From: Vicia villosa
Taxonomy: Eukaryota > Streptophyta > Magnoliopsida > Fabales > Fabaceae
Direction of reading: 5' to 3'
Assembly: GCF_029867415.1 (NCBI RefSeq)
Contig: NC_081183.1
Location: 50,795,133-50,859,132 of the forward strand
DNA length: 64,000 nt
Shown here: piece after piece, positions 20,240 through 30,346 of the stretch
How the letters are laid out: the number at the start of each line of letters is the position of its first letter
Position numbering within the stretch: position 1 is the stretch's first letter
Translations under genes and position numbers: made by a program
Notes under the pieces: model-generated
Database searches by the model: none
The model's input: the letters and a program-made list of their open reading frames with translations, nothing else
What the model was told of the DNA's origin: nothing

Positions 20240-20407
20240 ATTTCAGGGGGAGATTATTTATCTCAGGGGGAGATTGTTAATCTCAGGGGGAGACATATTC
20301 ATATGCTTATGATATAGCTGTGTAATTTGTCTTTTGCCGTCTGTTCTTTCTGATCGCAAATTCATATCATTTATATATGTTTTTGTCATCATCAAAAAGG
20401 GGGAGAT
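20240..20407 (+). other. Multiple polypurine tracts before the 3' LTR
   Basis: CTCAGGGGGAGA occurs three times in a row at about 20242-20294 at roughly 20-bp spacing, and the LTR-adjacent PPT AAAAAGGGGGAGAT follows at 20394-20407. Extra PPTs could prime additional plus-strand starts. Confidence 0.6.
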
Positions 20408-21617
20408 TGTTAGAACAAGATTTGTTCTGATCAATTATCTTAGTTTTGATGATAACAATAATATGAATTTTGCTTAAGATAATATGGTACTCTAATCCAA
20501 TGCAATTTCCTTTTCAGGAAATATATAAAGAGTATGCATAATTCAGCGCTCAGAAGCTTTGTCTCAAAGGGTTCAGCATGCAACATCAGAACATGGTCTG
20601 GCAAGACATCAGAAGATGGTCGAAGCAGAATCAGAACATGGGTCTATGGAAGCATCAGAAGAACAAGAGAACAGAAGCACTGAAGTTCTGATGGTATCAC
20701 GCTCAGAAGCACTTCAAGGTCAGAAGATCAGAAGATGCTATGCACCAAGCTGTTTGACTCTGATGATATTCAAACGTTGTATTCACAAACATCAGATCAG
20801 AAGAAAGTACAAGTGGCAAGCTACGCTGACTGACAAAAGGAACGTTAAAAGCTACTAAAGGCTACGTCAGTAGACACAGCGTGAACAAGGCTCGAGGTAG
20901 TTGACAAAAGCGTATAACATTAAATGCGATGCTGTACGGAACACGCAAAGCATTAAATGCACTCAACGGTCATCTTCTCCAACGCCTATAAATATGAAGT
21001 TCTGATGAGAAGCAAGGTTAACGATTCTGCACCAAAACAACTCATATTAAACTTGCTGAAACGCTGTTCAAATTCAAAGCTCAGAATCTTCATCTTCATA
21101 AAAGCTCACTACATTGCTGTTGTAATATATTAGTGAGATTAAGCTTAAACGTTAAGAGAAATATCACAGTTTGTGATTATCGCTTTTAAGAAGCATTTGT
21201 AATACTCTTAGAATTGATTACATTAAGTTGTAAGGAACTAGAGCGATCGTGTGGATCAGAATACTCTAGGAAGTCTTAGAGGTTATCTAAGCAGGTTGTA
21301 ACTAGAGTGATCGTGTGGATCAGTATACTCTAGAAAAGTCTTAGAGGGTATCTAAGCAGTTGTTCCTGGAGTGATCAGTGTGTGATCAGAAGACTCTGGA
21401 AGACTTAGTTGCTGACTAAGTGGAAAACCATTGTAATCCGTGCGATTAGTGGATTAAATCCTCAGTTGAGGTAAATCATCTCTGCGGGGGTGGACTGGAG
21501 TAGTTTAGTTAACAACGAACCAGGATAAAAATAACTGTGCAATTTATTTTTATCTGTCAAGTTTTTAAAGCTACACTTATTCAAACCCCCCCTTTCTAAG
21601 TGTTTTTCTATCCTTCA
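20408..21617 (+). repeat. 3' LTR of the SIRE-type derivative
   Basis: It is 1210 bp, the same length as the 5' LTR. Five substitutions were counted by eye (four transitions, one transversion). The TSD copy ATAGG follows at 21618-21622. Confidence 0.95.
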
Positions 21618-22702
21618 ATAGGTTCATCAACAGGAAGAGGTTCGTAATCAGGAATGGATTCATCTTCAGGATTAGGTTCATAGTAACCAGGAGGAGTGTC
21701 AGGCTCAGATTCCGATACATGCATTTCCTCATCAAAATGTTCATAGGCTTGAGGGGTTTCAGGTGAGGGTTCTCTTTCAGGAATCTGATCATAGAAAAGC
21801 CAGTTGGCAGGGTTGTGCACACTCGTCCTAGGACTCGGTAAAGTGAACTGATCCAAAACTTTGTTATCAATGAGTAAATCAAACTGATCAGGTCCAAGGT
21901 TACCGATGATACCTCGGTTAAAGCAGAAGTGAATGTCCATAGAATTGTGGGAACCAAGAGGTGTCAATCTAAGCAAAGGTACTCTCATTCCTATAGCATT
22001 AGCAATCATAGTGACAAATCCGCCGATCATAATAGGTGAAATTTCGTCATGCGTGATGCGCTCGAAGTTTGTTAGCATGAATGCGATGACATTGACCGGG
22101 TGATTCTGAGAGGTACAAAACATGATGAACAACTCTTCTCTAGAGACTTCAGTGACATTATCGGGTTTACCAAAAATGTAGTGAGCAAGGATCTTATGGA
22201 AGTATCTGAAGGCGGGGTTATGGATGTTCTCAAATTGAAATTCATTCTCTTCAGGGTTGTCGTTTCCAGTGATCTTGCCCCAGTATTTTTCCAACTCCCA
22301 GTAAGCAAGATTGTCTTCAGTTACTTTGGTGTATGCATCTGATCCATGAGGTAGTTCTAACATTTCAGCAAAATCTCGGATGCAGAAATTAAACTCCATA
22401 CCAAAGAGTCTAAAGAGAATAACTCCTTTTCTCAGTCCTTGTCCACAGTTTGGAAGATAGGTCAGGGAGCTCAAGAATTCCAGAGTGAGCTTCCGGTAAG
22501 TGCTAAACTTGCGGAACAAGTGAGAACCAGTCCAACCAATTTGGTTAAGCAGGTGTAGGATGCTTTCTTCGATACCAAGTTTCACCATAGTTGGCTGGTG
22601 AGGATAGCAAGTCAAATCCATGTGTCTTTCAGCCAGCTTATTAAATCTTGCTTCTTGTCCTCTACCACGGAACACAACTTCCATATTATCAACTTCTTGC
22701 AT
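21618..22702 (-). pseudogene. N-terminal part of the split extra ORF of the Athila-like element
   Basis: An open frame from ATG 22702 runs about 360 residues to the insertion point. It has the same family pattern as the ORF at 10317: NPAFRYFHKILAHYIFGK, EELFIMFCTSQN, FMLTNFERI, MIGGFVTMIANAIGM, then an acidic Pro/Glu tail. The natural frame continues into 12780-12472. The ORF is otherwise uninterrupted up to the insertion, which fits with the insertion being recent. It is clearly paralogous to, but distinct from, the ORF at 10317, so the host element may carry two such ORFs in tandem, or two elements abut here. Confidence 0.8.
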
Positions 22703-22732
22703 CGTAGTTAGTAGTTAAATGAAAAACCTAGA

Positions 22733-22832
22733 NNNNNNNNNNNNNNNNNNNNNNNNNNNNNNNNNNNNNNNNNNNNNNNNNNNNNNNNNNNNNNNNNNNN
22801 NNNNNNNNNNNNNNNNNNNNNNNNNNNNNNNN
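22733..22832. other. Assembly gap (100 N)
   Basis: Exactly 100 N, the usual placeholder for a gap of unknown size. Left is the extra ORF of the Athila-like element; right is the gag of a different gypsy family in mid-ORF. Order, distance and even adjacency across the gap are unproven. Confidence 0.95.
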
Positions 22833-23469
22833 CATTTGCCATTAGTGGGCTTAAAACTGAAGTCAATTCTCTGGCCAAAACCCCTACCATATCATGGTTG
22901 CTTGCATCCATTTCTTGTCGAAATGCTGCTTGGTTATTTGTGGTAAAGTGAGGCATTTGGGTAGAGAAACTAGTGTTATGTGCACTTCGACCCACTGAAC
23001 TAACATTTGGTGAAAATGTCGCATTGTTAGTTGGGGCATATATATGTCCTGCCCCTCGTACGCCTGTTCCATATGGGTATGGCATTCCGTATGGATTATT
23101 TGGTCTCCATTCGAAAGCGGAGTTCGTGCCTGGACCAAATAAATTGTTTGCAGCATTTGTCGAGGCAAACAATACGTCCTCTGCGCTTGTGGATGAGGGT
23201 GCGGTTGTCGACACTGAAACTGGAACAGTCCCTGAGGGTGCTGTATTATTTTCAGGCATAGTCTGGGAATTATCCGCAGGTCTCGATCCATTTGGACCCG
23301 TTGCATCTCGTATTTCTTGAGTAGAAGTCGAATTTGCCGCTCCTGATCCTGAACCTTGTGGGGGATCTTGATTACCCCCTGCACTGGCCGTAACGACCAT
23401 TTTCCTGTTGTACCTTCGTTTGGGAATCAGTTGTGCACTGTTCTTTAATTTACCGTTCCTAAGGTTCAT
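22833..23469 (-). CDS. gag: Gypsy Gag N-terminal part, cut by the gap
   Basis: About 210 residues from MNLRNGKLKNSAQ. The N-terminal part is of low complexity (Ser/Thr/Ala/Pro) and then has NPYGMPYPYG, VGRSAHNT and AAFRQEMDASNHDMVGVLAREL. The same order is found in the complete gag at 48020-49957, which extends into a Retrotrans_gag core. The open frame is intact up to the N run. It lies just inside the 5' LTR at 23554-24536, with the PBS between them. Confidence 0.8.
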
Positions 23470-23553
23470 ACAAGATCTTGATATTGTCTAGACAAAAATA
23501 AAGCAATTGATTAAAACAATCTGCTTGACACTGTCCCACTGGGCGTGCCAATT
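23470..23553 (-). other. Primer-binding region of the gypsy element
   Basis: The minus strand reads TTGGCACGCCCAGTGGGACA directly after the LTR end, the form usual for Tat-lineage and related plant gypsy PBSs. The matching site in the second copy (minus strand of 50006-50026) reads TTGGCACACCTGGTGGGAC. Confidence 0.6.
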
Positions 23554-24536
23554 TGTTTACGGTGATTTCCGGTAAACAACCGCTAGTCTTCCAAACTATA
23601 ATAAATATGATTTGGTTACTTGCAGGATCGACTAGATTGATCCTAGGACACATAGTCAAGAAGATTGTTATCAATTTTTGTTCGAACCATATTCATTATT
23701 TGTCTTCTTCAATAAGCGTTGTTCGATTTACAGGACAAATAGTCTTGACAATCACTTTGTTATATATAAATGTGACTTCAATGAAGTGACATGACATAAA
23801 AAAATTAAAAGGACAATTGAAACATAAAGAATCTTAAACTGCAGAAATATAAAAGACTTTGAAAGTAAATAGCATGAAAGTAATTCGAAAGTAAATGACG
23901 TTAAAGTAAAGATGCAGAAACGTAAATGGCAAGAAATAAACGAAATGCAGTAATTCTGAAAGATAAACACAAAAGATAATACACATGTATTAAAATGGTG
24001 GTGTCATACGTACATTTTCTCAGCGAACTCTTTCTCTTAACGCTTGATACTTGAGTAAATATGTGAGTGATTTGTACAAAATGAACACCCAGAATCCCAA
24101 CACTAAGACTCCTATTTATACTAGTTTTGACCTTAACGGTCCTATACTAATCTGCTGCCACGTTTCTCACCAGAACTTCCAGCGAAGCCATCTGTTGTTG
24201 AACGGTTACGAAACCGTCTTCGAATTTCAAATCTTCCCGCCTGAGTCCATCTTCGACGCGTGGCAGTGTATTAAACAAACACTACTAAAAACACGCTAAG
24301 TAGTAATACTTGAATACATATTCTATGAATTTTGTCTAAGTCCCGAAGACATATGCTTTCATTAATCTTTCAGCGTTCACTTATCTTCATCGAACTTAGA
24401 AGTCTTTATTTTTCGAAGCATGACCATCAGTAGCCATTCTTTTACTTTTTAAGGGATGGCCATCAGTAACCATCTTTCCTTCGATTCTCAACTCCTTCGA
24501 AGGATAAACAACATAAAACGAAATCTTCAGCTAACA
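23554..24536 (-). repeat. 5' LTR of gypsy element E
   Basis: On the plus strand it starts TGTTTACGGTGATTTCC and ends TTCAGCTAACA, 983 bp. TATA on the minus strand lies near 24110-24120 (GTATAAATAG). It is homologous to the LTR at 50027-50937. It is inserted in the gag of a minus-oriented SIRE-type copy, whose reading frame is interrupted at the sequence ACTAG. Confidence 0.85.
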
Positions 24537-24619
24537 CTAGTATAACTATTGTTACCATTTCCATTGTATTGCTCAGCAGAGCCAGTTGTAGATGTATTTG
24601 TTGGATCTTCACCAGCCAT
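24537..24619 (-). pseudogene. Start of a SIRE-type gag, truncated by insertion
   Basis: From ATG 24619 the first about 27 codons (with TGSAEQYNGN) match the start of the gag at 14077. The frame is cut by the LTR of element E at 24536. Confidence 0.75.
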
Positions 24620-25835
24620 CTTGACTTAAGCGTTTTTCTCTTCCTGAATCTTTTCTAAACACGGTTAAGTGCTTGCACCTTAGAACCGGCGCTCTGATGC
24701 CAATTGAAGGATAGAAAAACACTTAGAAAGGGGGGGTTTGAATAAGTGTAGCTTTAAAACTTGTAAGATAAAAACAATTTGCACAATGATTTTTATCCTA
24801 GTTCGTTGTTAACTAAACTACTCCAGTTCACCCCCTTGGAGTGATTTACCTCACATGAGGATTTAATCCACTAATCACACAAGATTACAATGGTTTTCCA
24901 CTTAGACAACTTCTAAGTCTTCTAGAGTATACTGATCGCAACCTGATCACTCTAGGAACAAACTGCTTAGATACCCTCTAAGACTTTCTAGAGTATTCTG
25001 ATCAACAACCTTATCACTCTAGTTCTTAAAAATAAATGTAAACAAATTATTTTAAGAGTTACAATGCTTCTTATAAAGCTATTATCACAACTGTTATTTT
25101 ATCTTAAGTTTAAGCTTAATCTCACTAAGATATTACAACAACAATGTAGTGAGGTTGAAGATGAAGTTTGAGAGCTTTTTGAATTTGACAGTGTTTCTGT
25201 ATATTTGCGCAAGTGTTGTATTCAGCTTCTCATCAGAACTTCTATTTATAGGTGTTTCGGAAGATGACCGTTGGGAGCATTTAATGCTTTGCGTGATCCG
25301 TACAACATTGCAGTTAATGTTTCACTCTTTTGTCAACTACCTCGAGCCTTGCTTTCGCTGTGTCTATTGACGTTGCCTTTAATAGCTACTAACCTTCCTT
25401 TTGTCAGTCAGCGTAGCCTGCCATCTTGTACTTGCTTCTGATCTGATGCTTATGTAAACAACGTTTGAAAATCATCAGAGTCAAACAGCTTGGTGCAGAG
25501 CATCTTCTTGTCTTCTGACCTTGAAGTGCTTCTTAGCGTGATACTATGAGAACTTCAGTGCTTCTGCTTCTGATCTCAAGTCCTTCTGATGCTTCCATAG
25601 ACCATGTTCTGATTCTGCTTGACCATCTTCTGATGTCTTGTCAGACCATGTTCTGATGTTGCATGCTGAACCTTCTGAGTCAGTGCTTCTTGCGCTGATT
25701 TTGTGCATACTCTTTATGTGATTCCTGAAATGGAAATTGCATAGGATTAGAGTACCACATTATCTCATACAAAATTCATATACATTGTTATCATCAAAAC
25801 TAAGAATATTGATCAGAACAAATCTTGTTCTAACA
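24620..25835 (-). mobile_element. Second SIRE-type copy: leader, PBS and 5' LTR (minus)
   Basis: The LTR spans 24705-25835 (1131 bp; TGTTAGAACAAGATT at its minus-strand start, TATCCTTCA at its end). The PBS TTGGCATCAGAGC lies at 24703-24691 on the minus strand. It is clearly the same lineage as 12781-21617 but diverged by many substitutions and small indels, so it is not a recent sister. Its 3' part is not in the window. Confidence 0.85.
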
Positions 25836-25976
<141 letters not shown>

Positions 25977-25985
25977 CACACTTAT

Positions 25986-26503
25986 ATATTTTTATTTCTT
26001 ATCTATGAAAAATTAATTATAAAAAAGTTATTTACATTCTTTTAAGGAAACTATTATTTCAATGATAATTGTATTTTTATCAAGGAAATTTTTATTTATA
26101 TTATATAAAAATTAATTTTGGTAATCATATTTTGTAAGGAAACTTTTATTTTATTTTTATTTTTAAATAAGTAAGTTATTTTTTAAACATAAATTTTTTT
26201 AAAATTAATGAAATAAGAGAGAAATAGAAAAATACAATTAGGGTTGAGAAAAAATTAATTTAAAATTATCTACTTAATCATAAATATTGATTACGAAAAT
26301 TATATTTATAATTGATTTTCATATAAATGAATTGAGATAGTAACGATTAGTTTCAGAATTTAAGTCATTTTAAAATTTTATAACCAATAATTTTTTATTT
26401 TTATGAATCTTTATTGTAATAATTGGTAGCAATTTTATGTTTAGTAACTAAAATAATAATAGTATAATAATAAGAGTTATTTATCGAGTAATAGTTGTCC
26501 ATC
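25986..26503. other. AT-rich DNA left of the GRF fragment
   Basis: No gene is seen. The left boundary is a 17-bp sequence (25969-25985) repeated exactly at 27351-27367. Confidence 0.5.
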
Positions 26504-26841
26504 ACGAAGAAAGGAAGTTCGTTGCTTCTGTGACCTTGATTCACCTGTCACTACTTCGTGGACTATTGGAATTCTTGGGAGGAGGTTTAATGAGTCTGGG
26601 TTATACAAGGTAAATGCAATTCTCAGTTTATTTGTATTTGAATGTGTTGTAGGGAATATGGGTGCATGTTAAACAATGTTAATCTTGTTTGTGAATGTAG
26701 TTGCAGGGAAGAAATGGATGCAATTTGTTCAATTGTTACGATGAAGAAATGTTTGTTCGTGCAAAAGAGGTTATTTTATCACTAATGAAGAGAATTGATG
26801 AACTTGAGAAGAAAGATAATATAAAATATAGGGTTATTTAA
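26504..26841 (+). pseudogene. GRF-type zinc-finger gene fragment, two exons
   Basis: Exon 1 ends at 26609 (TACAAG|GTAAAT) and exon 2 starts at 26701 (ATGTAG|TTGCAG), running to a stop near 26841. The joined reading has the GRF order: CFCD, then PVTTSWT, LGRRFNESG, YK, GRNGCNLFNCYDEE and a coiled-coil helix (KEVILSLMKRIDELEKK). GRF domains bind single-stranded DNA through Cys ligands. Here the Cys expected between GRRF and YK is replaced by Ser-Gly-Leu, so zinc binding is doubtful. No start codon or long N-terminus is evident. Such short GRF genes are common in legume genomes, often as mobile fragments. Confidence 0.6.
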
Positions 26842-26869
26842 AAAAATGGAGGATTATTGATAAAATATA

Positions 26870-27104
26870 GGGTTAAATATGTTTTTGCTCCGTATAAATA
26901 TCTCAATCTTGGCTTTTAGTCCCTATTAAAAATATATTGACTTTTAGTCCCTATAAAATTAATTTTGCACTCAGTTTTATTCCCTCTACAAGGACTAAAA
27001 CTGAGTGCAAAAGTAATTTTATAGGGACTAAAAGTCAATATTTTTTTATAGGGACTAAAAGTCATTTTGGATAATTTTATAGGGACTAAAAACATATTTA
27101 ACCC
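26870..27104. mobile_element. MULE-type hairpin MITE
   Basis: A 235-bp near-palindrome with ends GGGTTAAATATG and CATATTTAACCC, built of the legume-typical 'tttttagtccct' modules. It is flanked by a perfect 9-bp target duplication TAAAATATA (26861-26869 and 27105-27113). A 9-bp TSD points to Mutator-like transposase. Confidence 0.85.
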
Positions 27105-27399
27105 TAAAATATAATCATTGAAGGATTAATAATAAAGTAATATATAACTGTTTACTAATATTATTATACTGTTATTATTTCATGTTGTTGCTAGAAAGAT
27201 GGTTTAATAATATTGCTAGAAAAAATAGTGGTATATAATTGTGAAAATTCTAAGATCATGCCACATTAGCATTATGATTAGAATTTTGTCCAAGGTTGTC
27301 ATTATGACAACTTTGGATTTAGATTAAAGTCGGTATATATTATTATATTATATTAGAACACACTTATTTATAGTTTTTAATGGAGCAATGCTTAAACAA

Positions 27400-28000
27400 G
27401 GATTAATAATACATGCTAGTGCTAGTTTTGTTAGACTCTTCAAAAACATTCATTGTAGAAACAGATGCATCAGGAGTGGTCATTGGAGCCTTCTTGTAAC
27501 AAGAGGGGCATCCGTTTGCCTTCTTCAGCAAAAAAGTGTGTCCAAGAATGCAAGTTGCTTCAAGTTATGTGCGAGAAATGTATGACATCACATAATCCAT
27601 CAAAAGTGAAGTCATTATGTGACGGATCAACACTTTCACATCTACACAAATAAGAGGAGGTTGAGAAACTTATTGTTTCAAAAGATTAAGAACAACAAAA
27701 ATGAACATCTAAATTTCAAGGGTTCAACTAAGAGATATTTTACAAATTTGGGAGATTAAATCTTTATAATGATTAATTAAGCAGAAAGTATGGCGAAGAT
27801 ATGCCTTTGCTAGTAACTATATCATCACTGGTACCAGATATTGTACACCTACTCCATCGATATTATTTAACCAACAACGAAGGTAAAGAGTTATTTAAAG
27901 AGAAGAAGCAACAAAATGCTCGAATTCACTCGGTATAAATTTCCAAAAGAGCTTCCTTACTTCAAAAATAATTTTTTTTACGAGAACTCTAGCATCTTAG
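27400..28000 (+). pseudogene. Ty3/gypsy RNase H remnant
   Basis: The frame around 27430-27600 reads KTFIVETDASGVVIGAFL, a stop, then QEGHPFAFFSKKVCPRMQ and SSYVREMYDIT, the start of gypsy RNase H (catalytic Asp in TDAS). Around 27620-27700 it resembles the 'TDQ.SL..LL.Q.I.TPEQQ' region. The tract 27700-27960 recurs in diverged form at 51930-52200. Several stops and frameshifts are present. Confidence 0.75.
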
Positions 28001-28344
28001 AAAGTCTCTAATTTAGGAAAATTATAGCACACCAACTACAAGCCATTCTGGTGTCAAGCTCGTTGTTGCTAACCTACCAGCTTCCGTCTCTTAGAAAGAA
28101 CTCTACAAAGATGAAAAAGATTATGTTAAGCACTGATTATATTATTATGAATTAAATAATTCATCTCCCAAAATCATTCGGTCACACAGTGATATGGGTG
28201 ATCTACTTATCTATGATTACCTCATCATGTGTCCTTATCTTGTTGTCTCACGTTTCTCGCTTTAGATATTTCACATCCATGGATTATTAATCTATTTAGA
28301 AATTATTTATTTGGATTCAAAGATAAATCCATTAAAAACTTGGT
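28001..28344. other. No gene seen
   Basis: AT-rich flank between the gypsy remnant and the copia element. Confidence 0.4.
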
Positions 28345-28787
28345 TGTGAGAATTGGATCAAACTCTAGTGGGTCGAAGAGTAGCTTCCTGTTTTAATAGA
28401 GAATGTGTCTAAGACCTTCACACTGTAGTCGAAGTGTGTTCTAGTGTGTGGGTGTCAAAATGCTAGGGTTTTTAGTATTTCGAATTGGGCCTGTTTGTTA
28501 TGTCCAATTGGTTAAGTTAACCTGTGCCCTAAGTTGGCTTGTAATGGGTATTTGTGAAAAATCCCATTAGTTTACTATGTTAGGTTTATTATAAATAGCA
28601 TACTAGTCTCTTATCATTGCATACAGAAAATCCTAACTTAGAGTGAGAGGGTTATTTGTTATTCTTGTAACTTGTAATCCTGATTGGAAGAGAAAGTAAA
28701 GAATAGCAGTTATAACCAATCCTTATTGTTTTTCTTGCTTTTCTATTGTGTTCCTTATTATAATCTACACTTGGCATAATTTTCACA
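28345..28787 (+). repeat. 5' LTR of the copia element
   Basis: 443 bp, TGTGAG...TTCACA, TATA-like TTATAAATAGC near 28590. It pairs with 32878-33319. Confidence 0.9.
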
Positions 28788-28806
28788 ACAACTTGGTGCG
28801 GTGAGC

Positions 28807-29291
28807 ATGGAGAAGATGCCTTCAACAAAGTATGAGATTGAAAAGTTCACTGGAGTGAACGATTTCGGTTTGCTTGAAGATGAAAGCCCTACTGGTTCAA
28901 CAAGGTTGTTTGGAAGCGTTAAAGGGAGCGACACATATGGACGTTGCGTTAACGGAAAAAGAAAAGACAACCCTGATCGAGAAAGCCCATATCGCAATTC
29001 TGATAAGCCTTGGTGATAAGGTTATGGGTGAAACTTGAAATTTTGTACATGAAGAAAACGCTAGTAAATCGACTCTACCTGAAGTAAGCTTTGTATTTTT
29101 ACAAGATGATTGAAGACAAAGTGTTAGCTGAGCAGTTGGGTATGTCCAACAAGTTGATTCTTGGTCTTGAAAATATTAATTTGAAGATCGATGATGAATA
29201 TCAAGCGCTATTACTGTTGTGCGCTTTGCCTCGATCACATGCTCACTTTAAAGAAACTCTCTTGTATGGAAGGGAGTCCCTGACATTTTAA
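28807..29291 (+). pseudogene. Copia gag remnant
   Basis: It starts MEKMPSTKYEIEKFTGVNDFGLL, then is frame-broken, and resumes with KVLAEQLGMSNKLILGLENINLKIDDEYQ and ALLLLCALPRSHAHFKETLLYGRESL, typical of copia gag. The zinc knuckle and protease that should follow are deleted. The text runs within about 70 bp into the GAG-pre-integrase region. Confidence 0.75.
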
Positions 29292-29362
29292 AAAGTTCAA
29301 TCAGCCTTGTATTCTAAGGACTTGGACAAACGAAAGGAGAATAAATATTCGATTGTTGGCAC

Positions 29363-30346
29363 ATGAGATTGGTCCATGTTAGTGAAAGGGGTTTGGTCGA
29401 ATTGGGAAAACAATATCTGCTTGGCGGAGACAGAGTCGAAAAGCTAAAGTATTGTGAACCATGTGTACTTGGAAAATCTTGCAGAATGAAGTTCAACAAA
29501 GGCAAACAAAGAACACATGGATCCCTTGATTACATCCATGCTGATCTTTGGGGGCCTGCAAGGTGTGCATCACATTCAAGAGCGAGGTATTTTCTATCCA
29601 TAGTAGATGATTATTCTAGAAAATTATGGGTATTCATCCAGAAGACTAAGGATGAAACTTCTGAGAATTTCAAAAGTTGGAAGACTCTAGTCAAAAATCA
29701 AACTGGAAGAAAGGTTAAGAGGTTGAGAAGCGATAATGGCCTTGATTTTTGCAATGAGGTGTTCGACAGTTTCTGTACTGCCTCTGGTATTGCAAGGCAC
29801 ATAACTACTACAGGTACTTCACAGCAAAATGGTTTGGCTGAAAATTTTAATCAAAATATTTTGGAGAGAATTAGATGCATGTTGACTAGTGTTGGGTTAA
29901 AGAGGGTTTTTTGGGCTGAGGCTGTTTCAACATCAACATATATGATAAACAGATATCCTTCGACTATGTTAGATATGAAGACACCTGAAGAAGTTTGGTC
30001 GGGACATCCACCAAATCTCCATAAACTGAGTATTTGGTTGCGTAGCCTATGCTCATATTAGGCAAGACAAGGTCGAACTTAGAGCCCTAAAATGCATGTT
30101 CACGGGATACCCTGAAGGAGTCAAAGCTTATAGGCTATAGTTCCTAGAGCCAAGTCACAAGAAGAGTATCGCCAATAGAGATCTAGTTTTCAATGAAGCT
30201 GGAATGGCTTTTAAGAAAACTGATAATGTTAGTCGATATGCAGAAATATGTAACGAAGAGCTGAAACAGGTAGAGAGTCCTGTTGAGGTGGAGCATGTTG
30301 ATTCTAAATTGCATATCCAAATGAAGTCGAAGAAGAAGTAGAAGAT
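29363..30346 (+). pseudogene. Copia integrase remnant
   Basis: An open frame to 30061 carries the zinc-binding pre-integrase part (CEPCVLGKSCRMKF) and the integrase core: LDYIHADLWGPAR, YFLSIVDDYSRKLWV, RLRSDNGLDFCN and GTSQQNGLAENFNQ. This gives the D,D,E pattern (Asp in HADLWG, Asp in RSDNG), but the catalytic Glu position reads as Glu in GLAEN. A frameshift near 30055 breaks the C-terminal linker, which continues to the solo LTR at 30346. Confidence 0.85.

Larger units (their letters stand above)
12781..21617 (+). mobile_element. SIRE/Maximus-type copia derivative, complete ends, lacking pol
   Basis: Two 1210-bp LTRs (12781-13990 and 20408-21617) start TGTTAGAACAAG and end TATCCTTCA. The 5-bp target duplication ATAGG flanks both sides (12776-12780 and 21618-21622). 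By eye the LTRs differ at five positions (about 0.4%), so the insertion is young. A Met-tRNA-type PBS follows the 5' LTR, and a polypurine tract (AAAAAGGGGGAGAT) precedes the 3' LTR. Inside are an intact gag ORF, a short pol remnant, an intact 819-residue ORF and 70-bp tandem repeats. Protease, most of the integrase, reverse transcriptase and RNase H are absent, so it must be mobilised in trans. It splits an extra ORF of the Athila-like element. Confidence 0.95.

Noticed and set aside
12932..20858. Identical 99-residue ORFs at 12932-13231 and 20559-20858
   Set aside because: They are the same U3 segment of the two near-identical LTRs, upstream of the TATA box. Their conservation reflects LTR identity, not coding function.
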